Positions 1 through 8,013 of a stretch of 17,536 nucleotides of DNA are shown here, one piece after another. Numbering within the stretch: position 1 is the first letter of the stretch; each line of letters begins with the position of its first letter. The notes under the pieces were generated by a model. That model was not told the origin of the DNA, did no database searches, and worked only from the letters and a program-made list of their open reading frames with translations. Made by a program: the position numbers and the translations under genes. Source of the stretch: an uncultured Nitrospirota bacterium (GTDB lineage: Bacteria; Nitrospinota; Nitrospinia; SZUA-224); contig CAJVYE010000001.1 in the NCBI GenBank assembly GCA_913009285.1, positions 1 through 17,536 on the forward strand, given 5' to 3'.

Positions 1-41
1 TAAAATATATAAGAATATATGAATAGGAGGTGGTATAATAA

Positions 42-143
42 ATGAGTTCATGTAATTGTAAATGGTGCGCCCAGGACAATATATGTTTGAATCCTGATGG
101 ATGTGAAGATCTGGAAAAGAAAACAAAATCAAAACGAATTTAA
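42..143 (+). CDS. Cys-rich 33-residue mini-protein, unknown function
   Basis: A short ORF starts at ATG 42 behind a strong AGGAGGTGG ribosome binding site (25-33, 8 nt spacing), and an in-frame TAA lies directly before the start. The product has 33 residues with five cysteines at 4, 6, 9, 15 and 21 (pattern C-x-C-x2-C-x5-C-x5-C), followed by a Lys/Arg-rich tail. The good Shine-Dalgarno sequence and ordered Cys spacing argue for a real gene, perhaps a small metal-binding peptide. There is no signal peptide or TM segment. I do not recognise the family, and function is not inferable. It sits alone ahead of hairpin repeats, and whatever precedes it is outside the window. Confidence 0.5.
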   Translation: MSSCNCKWCAQDNICLNPDGCEDLEKKTKSKRI

Positions 144-166
144 GATCATGAAAATTAAATTAATTA

Positions 167-212
167 CCGCAGAGACGCAGAGAGTAATATTTTTTACTCA
201 GCGCCTCTGCTG
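167..212. repeat. Hairpin repeat of the 'cgcagagacgcagag' type
   Basis: An imperfect inverted repeat pairs 169-182 with 197-210 around an AT-rich loop. Its arm (gcagagacgcagag) resembles intergenic repeats scattered through many Desulfobacterota, Nitrospirota and Planctomycetes genomes. No coding function is seen. It may act as a transcription end for the mini-ORF upstream, but there is no clean T-tract after the stem. Confidence 0.55.
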
Positions 213-237
213 TCAAAATAGTTCACCGAATGCGATA

Positions 238-420
238 AGGGACTGGTCAGAGATAACTTGGCATTTTTCGCGCTCAGATTTAGGTCAGGTTTGACCGTGA
301 CGATTGAGCGATCTCGGAGGCGTAGCCTTTGACTACGTTGACGAGATCACGATTGAGGAACGATCAAAGATGGCCTGAAGATGAGATGCGAAAATGCCAA
401 GTTATTTCTGACCCGTCCCT
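238..420. repeat. Long imperfect palindrome (~183 bp), MITE/REP-like element
   Basis: The stretch is one long imperfect palindrome centred near position 329. Outer arms agggac-ggtcag-aataacttggcatttt (238-268) pair with 391-420. The inner arms gatctcg (309-315) and cgtag (321-325) pair with cgagatc (342-348) and ctacg (333-337), leaving a 7-nt loop (326-332). It contains no plausible ORF of its own. The structure resembles a non-autonomous mobile repeat or a REP-type bipartite element. It ends 23 bp before the holB start codon, so its RNA would form a large hairpin in the holB leader if transcription starts upstream. Confidence 0.7.
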
Positions 421-443
421 AAAAATTACGGGATATTTATACT

Positions 444-1439
444 ATGTCTTTTAAGGATATTATTGGACAGGACAGGGCTTGGACGATCCTTCAGAATGCT
501 ATAAAGAATGGGAGTGTAGCTCATGCATATCTATTCTTTGGTCCAGAGGGGGTTGGAAAGAGATTTACGGCAATAACCTTTGCAAAGGCACTGAATTGTC
601 TAAAGGAAAAAGGGGATTCCTGTGATGAATGTGATTCATGTAGAAAGATAGAAGGGGCCAATCATCCTGATGTAGTAGTGATAAGTCCTGAGGGAAATCA
701 TATCAAGATAGAGCAGATGAGGAAGCTTCAGAGAATAGTAAGTTTTAAGGCCTATGAAGGGCGAAGGAAAGTAGTAATACTTGATGGAGTTGATGTGATG
801 ACAGATGAGGCTGCGAACTCATTCTTAAAGACATTGGAGGAACCCCCGGATGAAACAGTACTGATACTGATGTGTATCAATATTCATACCCTCCTTCCAA
901 CCATTATATCTCGCTGTCAGGGTATAAGGTTTAATCTACTTCCAGTGGAATCGATCAGGGATATACTGATAAAAAAAAGAGGGGTTAGAATTGAGGAGGC
1001 AAGGCTGGCTGCTTCTCTCTGCAAAGGAAGACTGGGTAAGGCAATAGATATTGATATTAAGACTACACTTAATAATAGGGAAGAGGTATTTACTATACTT
1101 TCAGATCCCCTTCCCGAGGGGGTTAGCTCAATTTTTTCTAAGGCAGAGATATGGGCAAAGGATAAGGATAGTGATAAGGTCGATGACTTGTTAGATCACC
1201 TGTCAAACCTATGCAGGGATATAGCAATATTAAAATGTTCTGGAAATCAGGATCTTATCACTAATATAGATATGATTGATGGGTTAAGATCACTCTCAGA
1301 GAGGTTATCATTCCATGAGGTTCAGAGTATGTTCCAGACGGTTCAGAATACCCGTCGTTCTTTGAAGAGGAATGCAAATCTTCATCTCTCCCTTGAGGTT
1401 ATGATGATGAGGCTAAGTGATGAGATGGGATATTTATAA
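444..1439 (+). CDS. holB: DNA polymerase III, delta' subunit
   Basis: This is the clamp-loader subunit of the replicative polymerase, a cytoplasmic AAA+ protein that works with DnaX and HolA to load the beta clamp. Of 331 residues, the N-terminus (FKDIIGQDRA) is typical. A Walker A-like loop GPEGVGK lies at 33-39, with zinc-knuckle cysteines C52, C60, C63 and C66 next. The sensor region NSFLKTLEEPP and the ISRCQ (SRC) motif follow. Length fits the family. The start ATG lacks a strong Shine-Dalgarno sequence but follows the palindromic repeat closely. The next gene is the PSP1/RicT gene 45 bp downstream, the same pairing seen in Bacillus (holB-yaaT) and many other bacteria, which supports the call. 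Confidence 0.95.
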   Translation: MSFKDIIGQDRAWTILQNAIKNGSVAHAYLFFGPEGVGKRFTAITFAKALNCLKEKGDSCDECDSCRKIEGANHPDVVVISPEGNHIKIEQMRKLQRIVSFKAYEGRRKVVILDGVDVMTDEAANSFLKTLEEPPDETVLILMCINIHTLLPTIISRCQGIRFNLLPVESIRDILIKKRGVRIEEARLAASLCKGRLGKAIDIDIKTTLNNREEVFTILSDPLPEGVSSIFSKAEIWAKDKDSDKVDDLLDHLSNLCRDIAILKCSGNQDLITNIDMIDGLRSLSERLSFHEVQSMFQTVQNTRRSLKRNANLHLSLEVMMMRLSDEMGYL

Positions 1440-1441
1440 TC

Positions 1442-1469
1442 TGCTCAAAATTCCTCTAAATTTTGAGCA
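1442..1469 (+). other. Perfect 11-bp intercistronic hairpin
   Basis: TGCTCAAAATT (1442-1452) and AATTTTGAGCA (1459-1469) are perfect inverted repeats around a 6-nt loop, filling most of the 45-bp gap between holB and the PSP1 gene. No U-tract follows (acttacgggg), so it is not a standard terminator. It may be an RNA processing or stability element. It lies 15 nt before the next start codon, partly next to the ribosome binding site. Confidence 0.55.
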
Positions 1470-1484
1470 CTTACGGGGGTCAGA

Positions 1485-2309
1485 ATGGATGATCTTGATA
1501 AACAGGAAAAGATATTTGTGGTGGGAGTCAAGTTTAAGAATAGCGGTAAGGTATATAATTTCAGGGCAGATAATATCAGGTTAAAGGTAGGGGATAATTG
1601 TATTGTTAAGACTGAATTTGGAGAGGATTTTGGAACAGTAGCTGTTGCACGTATGATAGTTGACAAGAAGAGGGTGAGAAGACCCTTGAGGCATGTGATT
1701 CGTAAGGTTACCCCTGATGATTTGAAGCAGGGAGAGAAGAACAGGGCAATGGAAAAGGAGGCGCTCAAGATATGTGTTGATAAAGCTGCAGAGAGGGGAC
1801 TGGCTATGAACGTGACAAGGGTGGATTTCAGCTTTGATGGACGAAAGGCCACCTTTTATTTCACTGCTGAGGGAAGAATTGATTTCAGAGAGCTAGTCAA
1901 GGATCTTGCTCAGCATTTCAAGACAAAGATAGAATTAAAGCAGATTGGAGTACGTGATGAGGCGAGAATGATAGATGGATGCGGTCCTTGTGGCAGGAAG
2001 CTATGCTGCACATTATTCTTAAAGGAATTCGAACCAGTGTCTATCAGGATGGCAAAGGATCAGGATCTCTCCCTTAACCCTGTAAAGATATCCGGTGTAT
2101 GTGGTCGACTTATGTGCTGTCTTGTATATGAACATGCAATTTACAAGGAGATCAGAAAAAGGATGCCTAAGTGTGGAAAAAAGGTGACGACTTCTGAAGG
2201 TGTTGGTAGGATAATACAGAATAATATACTTCAGGAAACTGTCAAGATAGAGTTAGAGGATGGGAGAAGGATAGAAATGAAAGTGAGTGAACTTAATAAA
2301 AAGAGATGA
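1485..2309 (+). CDS. ricT: PSP1-domain protein, RicT/YaaT family
   Basis: The 274-residue protein matches the PSP1 family. In Bacillus the homologue RicT (YaaT) forms a complex with RicA and RicF that binds Fe-S clusters and promotes RNase Y-dependent mRNA maturation. The diagnostic Cys motifs are present: CGPCGRKLCC (C166, C169, C174, C175) and SGVCGRLMCCL (C206, C211, C212), plus C230. The N-terminal portion (about 10-150) is the beta-rich PSP1 domain. The start at ATG 1485 is preceded by a modest purine-rich site (ggggg). Pairing with holB upstream and metG downstream is a conserved arrangement. Whether RicA/RicF partners exist in this organism cannot be seen here, so a role in RNA processing is inferred from the family. 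Confidence 0.92.
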   Translation: MDDLDKQEKIFVVGVKFKNSGKVYNFRADNIRLKVGDNCIVKTEFGEDFGTVAVARMIVDKKRVRRPLRHVIRKVTPDDLKQGEKNRAMEKEALKICVDKAAERGLAMNVTRVDFSFDGRKATFYFTAEGRIDFRELVKDLAQHFKTKIELKQIGVRDEARMIDGCGPCGRKLCCTLFLKEFEPVSIRMAKDQDLSLNPVKISGVCGRLMCCLVYEHAIYKEIRKRMPKCGKKVTTSEGVGRIIQNNILQETVKIELEDGRRIEMKVSELNKKR

Positions 2310-2350
2310 AATCTTCATGCCGACAAAGGCACAAAGGGGTATGAAAAACT

Positions 2351-2427
2351 AATCCCCCCTAACCCCCCTTTATTAAAGTGGGGGAAGCAAATTCCCCCCC
2401 TTTTTCAAAGGGGGGTTAGGGGGGATT
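2351..2427. repeat. C-run/G-run hairpin repeat (aatcccccctaacccccc type)
   Basis: A nearly complete palindrome is centred at 2389. The outer arm aatcccccctaacccccc pairs with ggggggttaggggggatt (2351-2368 with 2410-2427), and inner gggggaa pairs with ttccccc (2380-2386 with 2392-2398). This is a widespread intergenic repeat type in low-to-mid-GC environmental bacteria. It ends 12 bp before metG, just ahead of its ribosome binding site (agagga). A short 'gacaaaggcacaaagg' stretch just upstream (2322-2337) resembles the arm of the repeat at 12287-12370. Confidence 0.75.
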
Positions 2428-2439
2428 TTCAGAGGAATA

Positions 2440-4377
2440 ATGAATCAAGAAAGATCAGAGCCACTAAAAAGATTTTATATAACCACCCCTATATATTATG
2501 TCAATGATGTTCCACATATCGGACATGCCTATACAACGATAGCAGCCGATGTCCTTGCACGATACAAGCGTCTGTGTGGATACCAGGTATTTTTTCTTAC
2601 AGGGAGTGACGAACATGGTCAAAAGGTAGAACGGACTGCAAAGGAAGGTGGTGAGACACCTAAGGAGCTGGCTGATAGGGTAGTTGAGAGGTTTAAGGGG
2701 CTGTGGAAGAGACTCAATATATCGAATGATGGCTTCATCCGAACCACTGATACCAGACATAAGGAGGGTGTAAGAAAATTTTTCAAAACTGTATATGATA
2801 AGGGGGATATATATCTTGGAGAGTATGAGGACTGGTACTGTACCCCCTGTGAGACATTCTGGACTAAGACGCAACTTAGAGATGGGAAATGCCCGGATTG
2901 TGGTCGTCCAACAGAGAAATTGAAGGAGAAGAGTTACTTCTTCAGGATGTCTAAATATCAGGAGAGACTTCTGGAGCATATAAAGAATAATCCTGATTTC
3001 ATTCAGCCCCCATCACGGAGGAACGAGGTAATCAGCTTTATCAAGGGGGGGCTCAGGGATCTCAGCGTGAGTAGGACCACATTTGATTGGGGAATCCGTC
3101 TTCCTATAGATCCAGATCATGTAATTTATGTCTGGTTCGATGCCCTGATAAATTATATAACAGGCATTGGATATGGAGATGATGAAGAGTGTTTTAAAAG
3201 ATTCTGGCCCGCTGATATCCATATTATTGGAAAGGATATACTCAGGTTTCATGCTGTCTATTGGCCCACCTTTCTTATGTCAGCAGACTTACCACTCCCT
3301 AAGAAGGTCTTTGGGCATGGTTGGTGGACCGTGGACGGAAAGAAGATGTCAAAGTCCCTCCAGAACGTGGTTGAGCCGAACATATTAATAGACGAGTATG
3401 GCACAGATGCCCTGAGATACTTTCTTCTCAGAGAGATACCATTCGGCATTGATGGTGATTTTTCCCACAAGGCAATGATAGGGAGGATAAATAGCGATCT
3501 TGCCAATGATATAGGGAACCTCCTCAGCAGATCAGTTACTATGGTCAAGAAATATTTTAACGGTATAGTCCCTACCCCCTCTGAAAAAGGTGATTTTGAT
3601 GAGGATTTAATAAAAATGTCAATAAGGGTCATCACTGAGATAGACCCGCTTATTGACAAGCTTGCCTTCAATAAGGTATTGATCAGTATATGGGATATTG
3701 TAAGGGGAGCCAATAAATATATAGACGATACTGCCCCCTGGACATATGCAAAAAAGGAGGATGGAAGGAAAAGATTATCGACCATCATATATAACATTCT
3801 GGAATCACTCCGTATAGTCACCCTTCTCATTTATCCCTTTATGCCAGAGACAGCAGAGGAGTTATGGAGACAGTTAGGAATAGAAGAGGAATTATCTAGT
3901 CATAATATTAATAAAGTAAAGGAATGGGGCAAACTCAAACCAGGAACACAGATTCGGCCAGGAAGACACTTGTTTCCCAGGATTGACGAAGAGAGGATAA
4001 ATAAGATCATGGATACGGTTATAGATAAGGAGACCAAAAAAGAAGAGGCTCCATCCCTTATATCCATAGAGGAGTTTGCAAAGCTCGATATGAGGGTTGG
4101 AGAGATAAGAGAGGCAGACAAGGTTGAAGGATCAAAAAAGCTCCTTAAACTCAGGGTGGATATCGGGACAGAGGAGAGGATTGTTGTAGCAGGTATAGCG
4201 GCTGATTACAAACCTGAAGGACTTATAGGGAAGAAGGTCATTGTAGTGGTTAATCTCAAGCCTGCCAAGCTGATGGGAATAGAGTCTCAAGGCATGGTTT
4301 TAGCTGCTAATGGAGAAAAGGGGATAATCCTTGCAGAGTTTAGTGACGATGTAGGGAGAGGGACCAAGGTGAAGTGA
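2440..4377 (+). CDS. metG: Methionyl-tRNA synthetase with C-terminal tRNA-binding domain
   Basis: The cytoplasmic class I synthetase charges tRNA-Met. Of 645 residues, the Rossmann fold begins with FYITTPIYYVND and carries the HIGH motif at 26-29. A zinc knuckle has C134, C137, C151 and C154. The KMSKS motif is at 302-306 (GKKMSKSLQN). An anticodon-binding helical domain follows, then a Trbp111/EMAP-like OB-fold from about residue 540 (IEEFAKLDMRVGEI) to the end, typical of dimeric MetG. Length is normal for the two-domain form. ATG 2440 is preceded by AGAGGA at 2431-2436. It is followed by tatD after only 16 bp, suggesting cotranscription. Confidence 0.97.
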   Translation: MNQERSEPLKRFYITTPIYYVNDVPHIGHAYTTIAADVLARYKRLCGYQVFFLTGSDEHGQKVERTAKEGGETPKELADRVVERFKGLWKRLNISNDGFIRTTDTRHKEGVRKFFKTVYDKGDIYLGEYEDWYCTPCETFWTKTQLRDGKCPDCGRPTEKLKEKSYFFRMSKYQERLLEHIKNNPDFIQPPSRRNEVISFIKGGLRDLSVSRTTFDWGIRLPIDPDHVIYVWFDALINYITGIGYGDDEECFKRFWPADIHIIGKDILRFHAVYWPTFLMSADLPLPKKVFGHGWWTVDGKKMSKSLQNVVEPNILIDEYGTDALRYFLLREIPFGIDGDFSHKAMIGRINSDLANDIGNLLSRSVTMVKKYFNGIVPTPSEKGDFDEDLIKMSIRVITEIDPLIDKLAFNKVLISIWDIVRGANKYIDDTAPWTYAKKEDGRKRLSTIIYNILESLRIVTLLIYPFMPETAEELWRQLGIEEELSSHNINKVKEWGKLKPGTQIRPGRHLFPRIDEERINKIMDTVIDKETKKEEAPSLISIEEFAKLDMRVGEIREADKVEGSKKLLKLRVDIGTEERIVVAGIAADYKPEGLIGKKVIVVVNLKPAKLMGIESQGMVLAANGEKGIILAEFSDDVGRGTKVK

Positions 4378-4393
4378 ACTTTACAACTCGATT

Positions 4394-5770
4394 ATGCTTA
4401 TAGATTCACATGCACATTTAGATATGCCTGAGTTTGATAATGACAGGGATGAGGTGATTAAGAGGGCCAGGAAGGCTGGTATAGGCTATATCATAAACAT
4501 TGGCTCCACCCTTGAGGCCAGTCGTAAAGGAGTGGAGATTGCCCGGCAATATGACCCTGTTTATGCCACTGTCGGGATTCATCCCCACGATGCAACAAGT
4601 GCCAATAGTAAGGTCTATGATGAACTGAAGGGTCTCCTTGATAATGAGAAGATCATTGCTGTGGGAGAGATAGGTCTAGATTATTACAGAGATTATTCCC
4701 CGGGAGAGGTTCAACAGAAGGTTTTCAGGGATCAGGTAGGGATCGCAAGGGATCTAAATAAACCGATAATAGTCCATACCAGGGATGCAGAAGATGATAC
4801 CTTAAGGATATTAAAGGAGGAGAAGGGATCAGGTTTAAGAGGAATATTCCACTGCTTTTCTGGCGATGAAAGAATGGCCAGGGAGTGTATTGACCTTGGA
4901 TTTTATATCTCATTTGCAGGCCCTGTTACATATCCTAATGCCACCAGACTGCGGGAGGTGGTAAAGGCTGTACCCATAGAGAGACTCCTGATCGAGACAG
5001 ACTGCCCATATCTTTCTCCTCATCCAATGCGTGGCAAGAGAAATGAACCGGCGAATGTCAGATATGTAGCAGAAAAGATAGGGGAATTGAAGAGATTGAG
5101 TCTGGAGGATATCGCCAGGGTAACATCCCTGAATATATTCATGCTCTTTGGTTTTGGTAATATAGAAAAGGAGGGGAAGATTGCTTACAAGATCAGGAAT
5201 TCCCTCTATCTCAATATCACCAATAAATGTACAAATGAGTGCATATTCTGCGTAAGGTTCTATTCAGATTATGTTCAAGGCCACAACCTGAGGCTGGATC
5301 ATGAACCCACCATCGAAGAGCTAATAACATCTATAGGTGATCACACAGAATATGATGAGGTGGTATTCTGCGGGTATGGTGAGCCGACCCTGCGACTGGA
5401 TGTGATCAAAGAGGTTGCAAGAAGGATAAAGGAGAAAGGGGGAAAGGTCAGGCTCAATACAAACGGACATGGGAATCTGATACATAGAAAGAATATTCTC
5501 CCGGAATTGCAAGGTATTATAGATTCCGTCTCTGTTAGTCTGAATACAGATAGTAGTGATAAATATAATAGGATATGCCGTCCAAGATTTAAAAATGGGG
5601 CATACGAGGCAGTCAAGGAATTCATCCTAGAATCAAAAAAGTATATCCCTGATGTAACCATTACAATTATCAATTCCCCTGATCTGACAGATGCAAAAGA
5701 GTGTCAAAGGATAGCTATGGAGGAGTTAGGGGTAAAATTTAGGGAGAGGAATTATAATGTGGTTGGGTGA
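4394..5770 (+). CDS. TatD-family metal-dependent hydrolase fused to a TatD-associated radical SAM domain
   Basis: Two domains are joined in one 458-residue chain. Residues 1-255 are a TatD nuclease: metal ligands H6 and H8 in DSHAHLD, E92 in GEIGLDYY, H128, H153 and D203 in ETDCPYLSPHP. Residues ~265-458 are a radical SAM domain with the cluster motif C279-x3-C283-x2-C286 (NKCTNECIFC) and a SAM-binding GYGEPT at 327-332. TatD enzymes act as 3'-5' exonucleases or DNases. The linked radical SAM family (the TatD-associated type, as I recall TIGR04038) has no established reaction. Both active sites look intact, so this is a true fusion rather than a frameshift. The end overlaps the convergent glycosyltransferase gene by 19 bp. 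Confidence 0.93.
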   Translation: MLIDSHAHLDMPEFDNDRDEVIKRARKAGIGYIINIGSTLEASRKGVEIARQYDPVYATVGIHPHDATSANSKVYDELKGLLDNEKIIAVGEIGLDYYRDYSPGEVQQKVFRDQVGIARDLNKPIIVHTRDAEDDTLRILKEEKGSGLRGIFHCFSGDERMARECIDLGFYISFAGPVTYPNATRLREVVKAVPIERLLIETDCPYLSPHPMRGKRNEPANVRYVAEKIGELKRLSLEDIARVTSLNIFMLFGFGNIEKEGKIAYKIRNSLYLNITNKCTNECIFCVRFYSDYVQGHNLRLDHEPTIEELITSIGDHTEYDEVVFCGYGEPTLRLDVIKEVARRIKEKGGKVRLNTNGHGNLIHRKNILPELQGIIDSVSVSLNTDSSDKYNRICRPRFKNGAYEAVKEFILESKKYIPDVTITIINSPDLTDAKECQRIAMEELGVKFRERNYNVVG

Positions 5771-7242
5771 ACCTTCCTATTACCTCTGAAAGATTGAAAG
5801 AATGATAAAAAGGAGATATATAAGAAACCAACCTGAAATAATGTGAGGAAAGGTATTGATACATATATCTCATTTACAAAGGCAAAGTAGATATTAAAGG
5901 TAAAATATATACCTAAAGAGAGTTCTATAAAAGGAAGAAAGTTCCTCTCTCCTCTATATTTCTTGTCCTTCCATACACCCTTTTTCTTTTCTTTTGTATC
6001 TATATTATACTTAGGAGTACGTTTAAACGGCGTCTCTTTGTTAAACAGCGCTTCTAAGACTGCCTTTGAGTTATTTATAGATAGTCCTATACCTAACGAC
6101 ATAAGAATAGGTATATATAAGAGCCTTTTTATCCAATTTTTATGTATTTCCCGTTGTGAACAGACATAGAATAGGGAAACAGCAGCAGTAGCAACAAAGA
6201 GAAATGGAAGGTCAGTAATAAGCATCTCAAACCATCCCATATTAAATCGCGCTACCATTACAGGATACATCAGAAGAGACAGTACCACCATAAGTAAATA
6301 TGATATATTATTTGTCAAGTGAAAACACGCTTCAATCTTTACCTTTAATGGCAAGTCACTTTTAATTATACGGGGCAGTAACTTTTTAGCTGTCTGTATA
6401 GATCCCTTTGCCCACCTATGTTGTTGCGACTTGAAGGCATTCATTTCAACAGGAAGTTCAGAAGGCGATACCTCCTCTGTTAAGAAGACAAATTTCCATC
6501 CAGCAAGTTGAGCACGATAACTTATATCAAGATCCTCGGTCAGGGTATCATTTTGCCAGCCACCTGCTGATTCCAGACAAGTCCTGCGCCAGATGCCTGC
6601 TGTTCCATTAAAATTGAAAAACCTTCCTGATCTATTCCGGGCAGTATGCTCTATCATGAAGTGTCCATCCAGAAGTATTGACTGGATCTGTGTCAGTAGT
6701 GAATATCCCCTATTAAGATAACCCCATCTAACCTGAACCATTCCTACCCCTTTACCAGAAAAATGATGGATAGTATTTTTCAGTATATCAGGTGTAGGTA
6801 CAAAATCTGCGTCAAAGATAAGGATGAATTCACCTTTGGCAGTCTTTAACCCTTCTGACAGTGCACCTGCTTTGTATCCCTTCCGTACGGATCTACGAAT
6901 ATACGTTATATCCCATCCCTTATCTTTGAATTCCTTAACACATCTCTTTGCTATGTTAGCTGTCTCATCTGTGGAGTCATCAAGGACCTGGATATCGATC
7001 AACTCTTTAGGATAGTCTATGTTGCAAACAGCATTGATTAATCTCTCTACAACATACATTTCATTATATAAAGGGAGTTGGGCGGTTACCCTTGGTAGTG
7101 GGTCCATAATTCCTTCTGCCTTCGGAGTATGTGATTTATATTTATAAAACAGATAAACCATATAATATCTATGCAGACCATAGATAAAGAGAATTATCAG
7201 TACTACAAAATATATAATAAGAAATGAAATCTGTAATATCAT
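5752..7242 (-). CDS. Processive family 2 glycosyltransferase, cellulose-synthase-like membrane protein
   Basis: This 496-residue inner-membrane enzyme probably transfers sugars from nucleotide donors to a growing polysaccharide or a lipid. It has an N-terminal TM segment (about 3-23), then a cytoplasmic GT2 domain with DDS (88-90), DAD (144-146), TED (235-237) and QQHRW (273-277), the D,D,D,Q(Q/R)xRW signature of processive enzymes. Several C-terminal TM segments follow (about 310-330, 345-362, 375-392, 437-458, 462-483). The start ATG at 7242 follows a purine-rich AAGGTGA. It lies about 100 bp downstream of the DUF2064-type gene on the same strand, so may share its transcript. The product is unknown. 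Homologues include glucomannan/cellulose synthase-like and ceramide glucosyltransferase-like enzymes. Confidence 0.9.
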   Translation of the reverse strand: MILQISFLIIYFVVLIILFIYGLHRYYMVYLFYKYKSHTPKAEGIMDPLPRVTAQLPLYNEMYVVERLINAVCNIDYPKELIDIQVLDDSTDETANIAKRCVKEFKDKGWDITYIRRSVRKGYKAGALSEGLKTAKGEFILIFDADFVPTPDILKNTIHHFSGKGVGMVQVRWGYLNRGYSLLTQIQSILLDGHFMIEHTARNRSGRFFNFNGTAGIWRRTCLESAGGWQNDTLTEDLDISYRAQLAGWKFVFLTEEVSPSELPVEMNAFKSQQHRWAKGSIQTAKKLLPRIIKSDLPLKVKIEACFHLTNNISYLLMVVLSLLMYPVMVARFNMGWFEMLITDLPFLFVATAAVSLFYVCSQREIHKNWIKRLLYIPILMSLGIGLSINNSKAVLEALFNKETPFKRTPKYNIDTKEKKKGVWKDKKYRGERNFLPFIELSLGIYFTFNIYFAFVNEIYVSIPFLTLFQVGFLYISFLSFFQSFRGNRKVHPTTL

Positions 7243-7324
7243 TATGATTCACCTTACGTCATTTGTTAAAATGTTAAAAATACGATATATCCAAAATTAA
7301 AAATTGTATACTAATAATTAGCTC

Positions 7325-7359
7325 TTGTCCAGAGAATTATTTTTTTATTTTCTGGACAA
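7325..7359 (-). other. 9-bp inverted repeat across the stop codon of the DUF2064-type gene
   Basis: TTGTCCAGA (7325-7333) and TCTGGACAA (7351-7359) are perfect inverted repeats with a 17-nt AT-rich loop that contains the TAA stop (7345-7347) of the minus-strand gene. No T-run follows the stem on the minus strand, so it is not a textbook terminator. It may protect the 3' end or partly separate this gene from the glycosyltransferase downstream. Confidence 0.45.
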
Positions 7360-8013
7360 AAACTCCACTGTTCTCCTTGCACCGTAAAGTTTTGTATCTG
7401 AAGCAGTTATCATAGACTCAAGACGGGCTAAATCCTCTGAGGTATCAACATCATACCATTGTGGAAGAGTAGCCACCTTCAGGTTCAATCTTTTTGCCCG
7501 ATCAACAGTTTCTTTAAAGACCATCTCTGTGCTCCATGTAATTCCCTTAAATAGTTCCTTATGCAACTTCTTGAGCCCTATCAAGTAATAACCACCATCT
7601 GTACTAGGTCCCAATACAAGATCATTTTGATCATTGCTCATGAGAGAGAATGACTGTTTGATGTAATCTAAAGGCATGGTAGGATGGTCACTGCCAACTA
7701 TTGATACAGACTCATTCCCGATGCTAAAGGCATACGCAAAGGCATTTATGAGCCGTTCTCCCAGATCATCCCCGGATTGAGGTGTTAGCATAAAATCTTT
7801 AGGTATAATTACCCTTAACCCTTCTTGCCATTCTGGAGGGAAGAAAGAGACTATCACCAGAGTTCTATCAAGTCTTACATATTGATCAAATGAATCCAGC
7901 AAAAAACAACGATATAACTCTGCAGCCATCTCATAAGTCAGTGGAGGACAAAGCCGTGTTTTTACATTTCCCGGCACAGGTTCCTTAGCCATGACCACTA
8001 GTGCCTGTTTCAC
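7345..8013 (-). CDS. DUF2064/TIGR04282-family nucleotidyl/glycosyltransferase
   Basis: The 222-residue cytoplasmic protein has a GT-A/MobA-like fold. Visible motifs are PVPGNVKTRL (12-21) in the nucleotide-binding loop, GSDHP (107-111) in the metal-binding position, GPSTDGGYYLIGL (135-147) and DVDT (188-191). These match the family often named 'TIGR04282 arsenosugar biosynthesis glycosyltransferase', which occurs widely outside arsenic loci, so the arsenosugar name should not be taken literally here. No arsenic genes are in view. Its first 29 bp overlap the end of the DUF4340 gene, implying translational coupling. The start MKQALVVMAKEP agrees with the family N-terminus, so the internal Met8 is unlikely. 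Confidence 0.85.
   Translation of the reverse strand: MKQALVVMAKEPVPGNVKTRLCPPLTYEMAAELYRCFLLDSFDQYVRLDRTLVIVSFFPPEWQEGLRVIIPKDFMLTPQSGDDLGERLINAFAYAFSIGNESVSIVGSDHPTMPLDYIKQSFSLMSNDQNDLVLGPSTDGGYYLIGLKKLHKELFKGITWSTEMVFKETVDRAKRLNLKVATLPQWYDVDTSEDLARLESMITASDTKLYGARRTVEFLSRK

Noticed and set aside
97..294. 65-residue open frame on the plus strand
   Set aside because: It overlaps the better supported Cys-rich mini-ORF and runs through two hairpin repeats. There is no ribosome binding site.
7345..8013. Arsenosugar biosynthesis role for the DUF2064/TIGR04282-type protein
   Set aside because: The family is widespread outside arsenic loci and no arsenic methylation or radical SAM arsenosugar gene is nearby.
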